DNA from: Liolophura sinensis
Lineage: Eukaryota > Mollusca > Polyplacophora > Chitonida > Chitonidae
Length of the DNA: 64,000 bases
Assembly (NCBI RefSeq): GCF_032854445.1
Contig: NC_088298.1
Location: 13,815,504 to 13,879,503, forward strand
Direction of reading: 5' to 3'
In this document: positions 23,745-33,005 of the stretch, in pieces
Position numbering within the stretch: the stretch's first letter is position 1
Layout of the letters: the number at the start of each line of letters is the position of its first letter
Notes under the pieces: generated by a model
Databases searched by the model: none
Told to the model about the DNA's origin: nothing
Seen by the model: only the letters and a program-made list of their open reading frames with translations
Translations under genes and position numbers: made by a program

Positions 23745-23895
23745 GGCTTCGAAACAGATATACAGTTACTAGCCTTAAACCAAAACTGGTCTGGTCAATA
23801 ACCACAAGGCCAATTTCAAATACAACGTTCAAGACAAAGAAAAGATGTAAGGTAGGAAATCTCGAATGATTCACGCGCAGAGAAGCTTTCAATGG
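23745..23895 (+). repeat. R1 interspersed repeat, partial, in unit C
   Basis: GGTCAATAACCACAAGGCCA, then ATTTCAAATACAACGTTCAA, then AAGATGTAAGGTAGGAAATC follow the R1 order. The sequence before it (GCTTCGAAACAGA) is shared with unit B (18,430) and D (29,850), so the copy belongs to the ancestral unit start. Confidence 0.65.
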
Positions 23896-24202
23896 TTTAA
23901 GAAAATAAAACCCACCTAAAAAAAAGCAAAGGGACTGGCCACGGTTTTATGAACCTCAGTGCGTCAAATCCTTACCTAACATGACAGCGTATATTATAGT
24001 GATATGAAGTCCCCTTTACTTAGCACTAAGTAGGCTTCATGAAACCTGTGCCAAGTATCGCGCATGATTATTACCCTAGCAGAACCCCGGTTTATGCAGA
24101 TACACAGTATAAAAAGTTACAGTATATAAAAGTTACGGTAAAATCAGAGCAGTGACGACAGTGCGATGGCTGGCAAATGGTCATCCCTAACAGCTGCAAT
24201 CA

Positions 24203-24569
24203 GGACTCCCATTAATTTACCTCAATTGGTCTTTTTTCTAACAGTTCATGTTCCTAATTGAATATTATCAGCTTAAGCGGTTTCTAGCACCAGGTCTAAA
24301 GTATAATTAGGTACAACAAAGCTGTGCAATTTAATGACATGTTTTTCTAAGGCATCAAGTATCTAGAATTTATCAAAATGCTGTATTGTCGTCATATATA
24401 AGAAACAGTGACATGACAAAAATTCAGACGTGTACTCTTTATCCTTCTTATTTTATTACGATTATCATGTGTAGAAGATGTTTGAGTTTATATTCTGGAT
24501 TAATGAATTATCAGGTAAGTCAAAAAGTGTTTCAGAGTCAGAGGAAATTCCATGCTGAGATGTGTGGTA
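24203..24569. repeat. R3 segment, source-like copy
   Basis: A 367-bp block from GGACTCCCATTAATTTACC to GAGATGTGTGGTA. It is about 95% identical by eye to 26,630-26,994, which lies inside an S1 SINE. No terminal repeats or direct flanking repeats are visible, so this may be ordinary sequence copied elsewhere rather than a transposon. Confidence 0.9.
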
Positions 24570-25687
24570 TCTTAATTTGGAACTCGCTTTGTTGTATATG
24601 CATATGAAAATCCCTGGCGCTATAATTGGCCGTCTTGAAACTATAGATGAGAAAAGCAGACAAGGTCCAAGTGAGAATCAAGGCACTGTGACAGGTTACA
24701 ATCAAAATGATTTAAAGTTTCGGCAGACTTAGTGTGATCGGTCTTTAAATCTGTATCAATATTTGTTATAGTGCTGGAAACAGTGCTGACAAGAGCTATT
24801 AATCCATTCGTTCCCTTTTGTATAAGCCGGTTCCAAAAAAGTAGACACGTACTTAAATGTCTCTCTCTTTTTTTAGTTCACTGATGCAAAACTCTTCGAA
24901 GGGAATTCTTTTTTGTAATTGTAGTTGGTTCTTTTTTTTTTTGTTTTTTCCTTTTTGCCGAAATCTTCGCAGACGTCAGCAACCTCGAGTCACTTTCCAG
25001 ATTGGGTTACAATCTATTCTCTCAAGTGTATTCATGTAACATCAGTACTTCCCTTTCTTTGTCACTGCGCATGTTCCACTAGGTGAAAACGGATGTCCGC
25101 GTCGTTTAACAGGAAGCGCAGTACTTGTGGAGTGCAAGTGTGGAGTTAATTATCATCAATCACTGAGAAGCTTAAAGAAGTAAGAGTGATGCCCCTTTAA
25201 GGAAACACTTAAAGTATCATTTAATTGGAAATTATGTTAGTCAATCTTGTGATTTCTTCAAAAATGCTTTCAGAGGTTCATGTGGTCATTAAATTGTTTA
25301 CTTTCAATTACTGTTGCTTCAGGCCCTAACATTCAAAAACTAAAGTTGATGAATCGTATCAAGCAAGCTTAGGAGGTTTTTGACGAGACTGCCCATGGAC
25401 AGACCTACGCAGTTACGAGTAAGTAACTAGATGAGAGTTGTTTTATGTTTTATCACGCGAGTTGTGGTTTAATTTTCCTTGTCCAGCTCATTGAGATGAT
25501 TTTGTCATTTATCTGAAGAGTCTGCAATGTAAGTGAACATCTATCATGTAGTAGGACAGGTAGGGCCCATGTGGCTTAGCCAGTCACACCTTAATTCTTC
25601 GTACCCTTTCCCTTGTGTCTTGGTACACGAAAACGGTAGTGTTAATATCGATGATTTCTATCACTACAAAGCAATGTGTGGACATGC

Positions 25688-25735
25688 GAGATATTCCCTA
25701 GTGCGGTGCAAAAGCCAAATCAAATAAAGAAATGA
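25688..25735 (+). mobile_element. Ancestral S1-like tail fragment in unit C
   Basis: GAGATATTCCCTAGTGCGGT followed by AAAAGCCAAATCAAATAAAG. It is orthologous by position to the fragment at 14,475 in unit A. Confidence 0.6.
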
Positions 25736-26578
25736 AAAAGCGAAATCTGCATGATTCGGGCTTGGTTTACCTTCACAGGAACTTTTTTCCACTTTCCTAG
25801 CACACTTTTAGAATGTCGAATGTTCAAGCTGTAAAAGCCCCTGGCACCATGACGATGAGATATTTTTGCATTCCGGAAACCTGGACGCCGACTATGAAAA
25901 TTACATTTGTACAGGCGCCGTAAGTTGCGTTTTATCAGTAACGTATATTCTGCTATACTCTCATACTAATTTTTGAAGCTGTGGCGTTAAGCCATAATCA
26001 TTCATTGTTTTTGCAAGTGAAATGAAGTTTTAATATTATATGATGCTATTTAAGATTTGGTATGGTTGTGATGTTGTCTAGGATTTTTTTTCTAAAAATA
26101 TTCAAACCACTGATGCTTTAAATGGATTTATTTTCTGCGCTGTAATTTCTTTGGAAACAGACAAAATATTTGACTCACTTCAAAACCTTCTTTGCAAGGT
26201 TTGTCTGATTAATGACGTGATAGTTTAACCGAGTGATCCAAGACGTGTTTTATACTGTTCCATGATTATATTGCGAATCTTCAGAATGTTTCAGAAGACC
26301 CCAGGAGAGGCTGCACACAAAAAGCGTCTTGCCATTCCCATAGGTGATACTATTCACTGCACAATGGAAACACCTCGTTATCTGTTATGATACTGACATG
26401 CCCTTTAGCCGCCTACGAGATTTTGCTTAATACATTCAACCGTTGTATTAATCTGTTTCTCGGTGCATCTTAGCAACAGACGACAGATGTGACTGTCGCA
26501 GGCCAGGGTGTTATGTATTATTGTGAATTTCCAAAAGTAATATTTTCTACTCTTGCCTGTGTCTTTAATAATGCTGTT

Positions 26579-27200
26579 TTGTGTGAACAGGGGGCCTCCG
26601 TGGCTCAGTTGGCTAGCGTAGCGTAATCTGGACTCCCATTAATTTACCTCAGTTGGTCTTTTTTCTAACAGTTCATGTTCCTAATTGAATATTATCGGCT
26701 TAAGCGGTTTCTAGCACCAGGTCTAAAGTAGAATTAGATACAACAAGGCTGTGCAATTTAATGACATGTTTTTCTAAGGCATCAAGTATCTAGAATTTAT
26801 CAAAATGTTGTATTGTAGTCATATGTAAGAAACTGACATGACAAAAATTCAAACGTGTACACTTTATTCTTCTTATTTTATTACGATTATCATGTGTAGA
26901 AGATGTTTGAGTTTATATTTTGTATTAATGAATTATCAGGTAAGTCAAAAAGTGTTTCAGCGTCAGACGAAATTCCATGCTGAGATGTGTGGTACTTGTG
27001 AGTTCAAGTCCAGCATAATGCTGGCTTCCTCTCCGGTCGTACGTGGGAAGGTCCTGCAGCAACTTGCGGATGGTCGTGGGTTTCCTCAGGGCTCTGCTCG
27101 GTTTCCACCCCCTATAATCCTGGCCGCGGTCGTATAAGTGAAATATTCTTGAGTACTGCATAAAACACCACTCAAATAAATAAATAAATTGTGTGAACAG
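26579..27200 (+). mobile_element. S1 SINE in unit C interrupted by R3
   Basis: The SINE head GGGGCCTCCGTGGCTCAG begins at 26,591 and stops at GCGTAAT (26,627). The 365-bp R3 segment (26,630-26,994) follows, then the SINE resumes at TGTGAGTTCAAGTCCAGC and ends in a (AAAT)n tail near 27,188. About 33 bp of SINE are lost at the junction. The 12-bp repeat TTGTGTGAACAG flanks the whole at 26,579-26,590 and 27,189-27,200. Unit A has the single, empty version GTTTTGTGTGAACAGCCAAA near 15,495. Confidence 0.95.
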
Positions 27201-29237
27201 CAAAGGTGACAATTCTTCACTGAACAGCAATGTTTGAGGAACATAATTAAGGCTGTGTCGATTGGTGTTCAGTATCTTGTTTAATATCATCATATATTTA
27301 CTGTCACTGGTCAGATATGTGTGTCAGATGCCGCGTATACCGGATTTTTTCCCCAAAATTGTCTCCTGAGAATTCATGTTAAACATGTTGCCTCATGAGA
27401 AAATAAAACCTATAAAACAAAACATTTCTTGTATTGCAACTTATTTCGCAAGTTAAGTTTTTTTTTTTACAAAGATTTATTTTATTTTCAGGATATTAAA
27501 TCTAAGTTACAATATTGATGACACTGGAAGACAAATAATTGATGCAGGCAATTTTACTATTGTTGGAGGAAAGCGGAGAAAACCTATTGCAAACTTATTC
27601 TGCAGGGCAGTGTTATTTCCTATCGTTTATTTCTAAAACATTAGTTTGATTTAGTCAGAATTAATATGAAGAAATCGTGACTACAAAAGGATGAATTGGT
27701 TCAACACACGTCTTGAAAGCCATCAAAGCACCCTCATATAAACCAAAGACGTCATTTCCCCAGTGGCAATACTTTGTTTTCTAATTGACCAATTATTCAA
27801 TTTTATTCTAATTCAAAGCCCCGATATCAAAAAAGAAAAAAGTACTGAAAGATTCGTTTCTCTGCAATTATTCGTGTAGTTGTGGGTAAAATGTGAAAGA
27901 AAGAATTGTACAATGTGAACTCCTTTTTGGGTTGTATCATGAAGGTGTCGTCGGTGACGATTAGACTACGGTCATACCAGATATAACACCTCCACCCACA
28001 TCAACTCACCCCCTCGAGTCACTGTACTAATATCTAGCCACTACTTTCCATCATTCTGAGAGCCGGTTGAAGTATTACCAACATTGCTTACATTAAAATG
28101 GTTTGGATTTTTACATTAAGATCTGATTTTTGAACTGAGCGTTGAACTGATCGATTGATTGAACGATTTTTCCCGAATTAAGGCCTTTATTCTATCGATT
28201 ATGCGGAGGCGTATCACTTTTGTCATCGGTAGCTTTTGGACAAATCGCTCACAATTTGCCAAATATATTCTCATTTCCTATTACCGGTCAAAGACTATAA
28301 GGACAGGATAATGGTAAATCAAGGAACGAAAAAGGAAAAAAATGAACAAAATGTCTGCTGAAGACACGCAATATACAGACTGATCTATTAACTTTCATTC
28401 CTTCACAGAATCTTGTATACAACACTTATCGTTCATGCGATGAAGCAAATGTCCACTATTAGTAATCTGTCGACTACAGCAGTTTTATGTGTAAGATATC
28501 GATTTGTTATCAAATATATTTAACGTTTGATCCAGTTATTGTGAGAAACTTCTGTTATCCAGTTCAAAGCTTGGTAAGTTTGAAAAGGAGAATCATTTTG
28601 ATAACGGTGTTTTCTTATACATTTTTTCACGTCAAAAGGAAATTTGGAGCATTTATTTACAACATTCAGAAAGGTTTAATCTTTCCTTTTATTAGAATAT
28701 TCCGTTTTGTTTCACTTCAAATGAACGATCGGATACATGCTCATTGTGGAACAGGAAATCATGGTAAAATATGCAAAGCTGATGTCTTCGCTCCGTGGAA
28801 AAGGAATTGCCAGTATCCAGTTTAAGCAATAAGTGTTCTATTCCCACATCTTTCTTATCTTGTAAATTGCATTCCTTCTCGGCACACTGAGTAAAAAATG
28901 AAACTAATAAGTCACCTCAGAAAAGTTTGAATATTTTTTCATGCAGCTGTTGAGGCATTGGTTACGGCTGAAGTAATCCATTAACTGCAAAGTAACTGGA
29001 TGTGAAACAGTGATGTGATGATGCTTTTATACAACGACAACAATAGGACAATGTTGCGGGTTGATATCTCTTTGTCTCTTATCTCTTGTTGGCGTGTTAA
29101 GCGCATTTGTACAGTGGAAACTCAAAACTGGCAATGGCCGACATTGCCCGGGCAGGCAGGTTGGGCAATCAAGGTTATAGATCCTAGCTGAGTCATACCA
29201 ATCCAGGTCGTGGCGGTCAGCGCAAGGTGACAGACGG

Positions 29238-29757
29238 AGTGCTGTGTTTCAGCTCTTACTGAAATAAATTACGGCTACTGAAATAATTACTGTTAGCTTA
29301 ATTGCTTCAATAAGCGTTACACTGTAACCTTTTAATGATATAATTATTTCAATAAGCGTTGGAATGGCAACCCCTAATGAAATAATATTTCAATAGGAGA
29401 TACGTTTACAAAGGTTACTGAAATATTTTTTTTCAATTCTGCCATGGCACATAAAGTTACTTAGTTGGAAAGAGATTGATTCGGGGACGGAGATTATTCA
29501 TTCCAACATGATAGACCGTTTTGAAACTAGTCCAGAGAACTGGACATTCTAACAGTATTGTATACTGAGATATCAGTATGGCCTATAAAGTGAAATAAAA
29601 TGCGTTATATTTCAATAAAGGTTGCCATTGCAAGGCTTATTGAAATAATTATATCATTAGGAGTTACAATGTAAAGCTCATTGAAATAAGTAATATAACC
29701 GTTACAGCTGAAACAATTCTTTTAATATGGGTAATTTATTTCAAGAGTAGTGCTGTG
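29238..29757. mobile_element. Palindromic MITE-like element, about 500 bp, 9-bp target-site duplication
   Basis: The insert (29,247-29,748) is flanked by AGTGCTGTG at 29,238-29,246 and 29,749-29,757. Its two ends carry TGAAATAAATTAC in inverted orientation, and the interior repeats TGAAATAATT and ATTTCAATAAG in both directions. Unit B has the empty site, CCGAGTTGTGTGAATGCGC, at about 18,335. No transposase frame is present, so it would depend on an unlinked enzyme. The superfamily is unknown. Confidence 0.85.
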
Positions 29758-29834
29758 AATGCGCTGGTGGTCGTGTGTTGCGCCTTTGGCATGGCGTTCC
29801 AGGAAAGTAGAAATATAAATATCCCAAGGGACAT

Positions 29835-29975
29835 TGACTTCGAACCAGACATTTGTATACAAACCGTCAACCAAAATAGACGTTCGGGTCAATAACTACT
29901 TCTTTCCATAAACAATGTTGAAGGTAATCCAGAAAAGAACTAAGAAAGGGTGTAAAGTAAGAAATTTAGACGAAT
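29835..29975 (+). repeat. R1 interspersed repeat, partial, in unit D
   Basis: CCGTCAACCAAAATAGACGT, GGGTCAATAACTACTTC and AACTAAGAAAGGGTGTAAAG match R1 pieces at 48.3, 50.1 and 61.9 kb in order. Confidence 0.6.
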
Positions 29976-30000
29976 TCCCGGGCAAATCAGCAGTCAGATT

Positions 30001-30318
30001 GGATTTTGCATTTTGCAGATTGGATTGCATTAGAAGAGAAAAAGTTCGAAATTTCTGAATGACTAAATACTTGGAGACCAAATAATTGGTCTCCGTTGAA
30101 GATCTTACTTCCGTCGTTTCCATATGGTTGGAATATGGTCCATGTCATAATCATTATTTAGAGGAGAACAATGGAGACCGTCTGTTTAGCATCTGATTAA
30201 ATACGACAGGGCAAGGCCATGCACGACCGATGGTGCAGCTATGAACAAAAAAAAATGTTCATTTCTAAGCCAAGACAGTAACAATGGTAGACATGCATCT
30301 TATTGAGGACTTCTGGAT
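30001..30318. other. No feature recognised
   Basis: AT-rich flank of the tandem duplication with no supported feature. Confidence 0.35.
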
Positions 30319-30618
30319 TTAAAAGTAAGAAACTCGGGGAATATCGATTACATTGGGCTTACACGAAGCATAAAAAACAACAACAAAACTTTCTCCTTCA
30401 ACTCCACAGAAAAACAACTTTTCCCACTCATAACAAGAGAAAATCTGTTCGATTGCTCTTATATTTTCCCCAAGGATATAATCCAATTCTTTGTGATCTA
30501 GTCGCTTTTGGACCATGTTATTACCCGTGGTATTTTCTGGCATCTGACTAAAAATTTCCACATCGTCTAACCTGTCTGTTGCAAGCTCATACAAATCTGT
30601 CAAAACATTAGAATCCAT
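30319..30618 (-). CDS. Unrecognised 99-codon open frame, possible exon
   Basis: A minus-strand frame with an ATG start (context CTAACCTAATGG) and a TAA stop. The first 70 residues are acidic and varied (for example NVLTDLYELATDRLDDVEIF and LDHKELDYILGENIRAIEQI), unlike the repeat-derived frames around it. The last 30 are more hydrophobic and may lie beyond a splice donor. It is not in a repeat that I can see. No family is recognised and no second exon was identified. It may be a real small exon, a transposase N-terminus or chance. Confidence 0.25.
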   Translation of the reverse strand: MDSNVLTDLYELATDRLDDVEIFSQMPENTTGNNMVQKRLDHKELDYILGENIRAIEQIFSCYEWEKLFFCGVEGESFVVVFYASCKPNVIDIPRVSYF

Positions 30619-30879
30619 TAGGTTAGACTTTACTTTTTTTCCCCGAAAAAAATTGTTTCGATGGCATTAACCGCGATTACGGTCTCTTTGGCATGGATTT
30701 TTCCTGTTCTTTTTTCATCCTAGATTGTAATGACTCATCTAATAGTTAACATCTGTTTTTATATTCATATGTCCATTTGATAAGAGGTGGCCCTTTTAAT
30801 AATTGTCATTTCAGTGAAAAAGTCAGAACATAATACCGAGTACGTTTATTTGTATGTGTATGCGGTTTTACGTTGTATG
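30619..30879. other. No feature recognised
   Basis: AT-rich interval upstream of the frame at 30,319-30,618. No promoter was recognised. Confidence 0.3.
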
Positions 30880-31137
30880 GCGACGAGGAGTCATCAGGTT
30901 TCTGTACATAGACGGTTTATTCTTGCCGCAGGGCGAGTCCTTTCCGGCAAAGTGCTGCCCCTACTGAAGTATCATGCAGAAGACGCAACACCCTACCCAC
31001 ATTATTCTGACCCCGGGCCTACCAGTCCCCGCTCTAACCTCCCAGAGTTGTGCGCCAGGCCAGGCCGTAACAAGAATAACCCGACCCGGGTTTGAACCCA
31101 GGTTTTCAGAGTTCTAACCATTAGGCCACCGTAAGGC
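30880..31137 (-). mobile_element. S3 SINE, tRNA-derived head
   Basis: Read on the minus strand, the head is GCCTTACGGTGGCCTAATGG with a good box A (TGGCCTAATGG) and a perfect box B (GGTTCAAACCC). The boxes start only about 30 nt apart, too close for a tRNA gene. The central part (ATTATTCTGACCCCGGGCC, ACCAGTCCC) matches the core of the S2 SINE at 57.9 kb, so the two families share a domain under different heads. The target-site duplication and exact tail end are not clear. Confidence 0.7.
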
Positions 31138-31276
31138 TACGGTCATATGGGTCCTTCATAATATGACAAGCGTAATCAGTTCGGGAATCTATCACATGAC
31201 TGACAAATTACACAACAATTAGGTAGCTTTAAAAACAGCCTATAAATCGTTCAACGGACTTTGTTTCGTCTTGATT

Positions 31277-31551
31277 TTGATTTGATTGGTGTTTTACGCC
31301 GTACTCAAGAATATTTCACTTATACGACGTCAGCCATCCTTATGGTGGGCAGAAAGTAGGCAGAGTCAGTGGGGGGGGGGGGGGGGGGGAACCACGACCA
31401 TCCGCAGGTTGCTGGAAAATCTCCCCACCTGCAGCAGGAGAGGAAGCCAGCATGAGCTGGACTTGAACTTATACCGACCGCATTGGTGAGAGGCTCCTGA
31501 GTCATTGCGCCGCACTGGTGTGCTTACCCCCTCGGTATCGGAGGCTCCTTT
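31277..31551 (-). mobile_element. S1 SINE, full length, with a 19-G run
   Basis: The tail side starts GATTGGTGTTTTACGCCG and the head ends GGTATCGGAGGCTCC. The GGG-rich middle of S1 has expanded into 19 consecutive G at 31,371-31,389. A clear target-site duplication was not found. Confidence 0.9.
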
Positions 31552-31579
31552 TTAGTTTTGGCATTGCATTTGAATTGTG

Positions 31580-31768
31580 CAACGGTAAAACAAGCGTTTA
31601 TCGCTATATTCTTATACAATAGTAAAACAAGCGTTTATCGCTATATTATACAACGGTAAAACAAGCGTTTGTCCCTATATTCTTGTGCAGCGTTAAAACA
31701 AGCGTTTATCCCTATATCCTTATACAACGTTAAAACAAGCGTTTATCCCTATATTCTTATACAACAAT
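31580..31768. repeat. 37-bp minisatellite, five copies
   Basis: Units built on AAAACAAGCGTTTATC.CTAT plus ATTCTTATACAAC. Starts at 31,587, 31,624, 31,658, 31,695 and 31,732, with a broken sixth at 31,769. One unit is 34 bp. Confidence 0.93.
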
Positions 31769-32883
31769 AAAACCAGGATTGCTCTGATGGATGATCAAAC
31801 CACTAGCTCTGTCCATTTGCATTGTTTCTTTTTTTAATATTATGACAACACAGAATTTCAATAATTCAAGACGGGTGACGTTTAATAAATTGTGATTGCC
31901 GCCACTGCATTTTTTACCCAATGTTCGTTAAATTATATTCCTGGGGATGGGATTAAGTTGCTATTATTTAAGCATTTACATGAATAAAAACCTGACTGAG
32001 ATAAGCTAACAAGAAGCCAGATTTCATCGGTTAAGAGTGAAAATTTTCTAACAATCACATTGTAGTCGCTTCTCTGATTTTACGAACAATGCAGTATCCC
32101 TTTATACTGGAAAAAATGTAGGTTAACTGGGGAGTTGTGCTCGAAAGCTAATAATTTGCCGTTTATTGGCCGCGAAATATCCATTTTACCTAAAATAATT
32201 TAGCCTCCTCCTGAAAATGTTGTCCGTATGGTTCGCCTGCTGTTTTCTAGAATATCAGAGGGCTTTTTCCCCTTTTTTATATCCGGGTGAGTGCGCCATT
32301 GGAGAATTGGTCATTATCAGACAGCTAAGTAGTTCTAATGAGAGCGTTCTGGAAATGATGTTTAAGACGGTCACATTTCGTGCATGGCTGATATCTGTAG
32401 GCCTTCATTTGGACATTAACTACCGTACATATATGCTTGAGGTTTTCAATTCAGCCATTGTAAGATACGAACGATTTTTGCGATGAACTTAAAATCCCTC
32501 AGGACGTTTTAGTAGTGAAAAGAATAAAGGTATTGTGCATATGGAATCAATATGTTGGAGGGGTTGCTCGATATCGATTCAAAGGCGGCTCTTTAGATCG
32601 CTGATAACAACCTGACTTGACCTTGACAAGTATTGTTACAGCAACAGGTTAGGCTTTATGTGAGGGTACACCATCAGGATCTCACCACAATTGTTAATTT
32701 CAGAACTTAAGATGGTACTTCGGAAGGTACATGTCTGTACTTGTCTTCCCACTGATGGCACAAATCTGTATGCCTTACGTACTTGTCAAGGACTATACCA
32801 TATTCCCCACACACTGTATAGAAGCTCCACAGTCAATTAAATGACACTTTAGACACCTTATCCTGTACAGTGGTATTTATTGG
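31769..32883. other. No gene recognised; weak duplicate of 36.2-37.2 kb
   Basis: TAATAAATTGTGATTG (31,885), AAGTTGCTATTATTTAAGC (31,954) and CTAACAATCACATTGTAGTC (32,048) each have a counterpart at 36.25-37.16 kb, but in a different order. An 89-codon frame at 32,217-32,486 has no recognisable domain. Confidence 0.4.
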
Positions 32884-33005
32884 TTTATGTATTTGATTGG
32901 TGTTTTACGCCATACTCAAGAATATTTCACTTACACGACGGTGGCCAACATTATGGTGGGAGGAAACCGGAAGAAGCCGAGGAAAACCCACGACCATCCG
33001 CAGGA
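32884..33005 (-). mobile_element. S1 SINE, 3'-end fragment
   Basis: GATTGGTGTTTTACGCCA, TTTCACTTACACGACGGTGG and ATTATGGTGGGAGGAAACCG are followed by CCACGACCATCCGCAGG, after which S1 stops. The head is missing. Confidence 0.9.

Larger units (their letters stand above)
23560..29095 (+). repeat. Tandem segmental duplication, unit C
   Basis: Third unit, closest in structure to A. It contains about 920 bp (23,760-24,680) that are absent from the same place in B, an R1 copy, a 365-bp segment that also lies inside a SINE further on, and one full S1 SINE at 26.6-27.2 kb. Compared with A it lost about 100 bp around 27,650. A 112-codon frame at 28,487-28,825 is not kept in frame in unit A, which argues against coding. 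Confidence 0.87.
29095..30000 (+). repeat. Start of a fourth unit, D (truncated)
   Basis: D repeats the unit-start sequence: GAGTCATACCAATCCAGG, GGCGGTCAGCGCAAGGTGAC, then (after a MITE) GAATGCGCTGGTGGTCGTGT and GACTTCGAACCAGACA. The counterparts are B 18,280-18,430 and C 23,610-23,755. After the R1 copy it no longer matches the other units, so the fourth unit is cut off at about 30.0 kb. Confidence 0.8.

Noticed and set aside
28487-28825. 112-codon frame in unit C as a gene
   Set aside because: The homologous sequence in unit A (about 17.4-17.8 kb) is read in another frame with stops, so no coding constraint is visible.
31075-31137. tRNA gene with perfect box B
   Set aside because: Boxes A and B start only about 30 nt apart and no anticodon arm fits; it is the S3 SINE head.
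32217-32486. piggyBac-like transposase fragment
   Set aside because: A short YPGECAIGELVI piece looked suggestive, but the rest of the frame matches no expected block.
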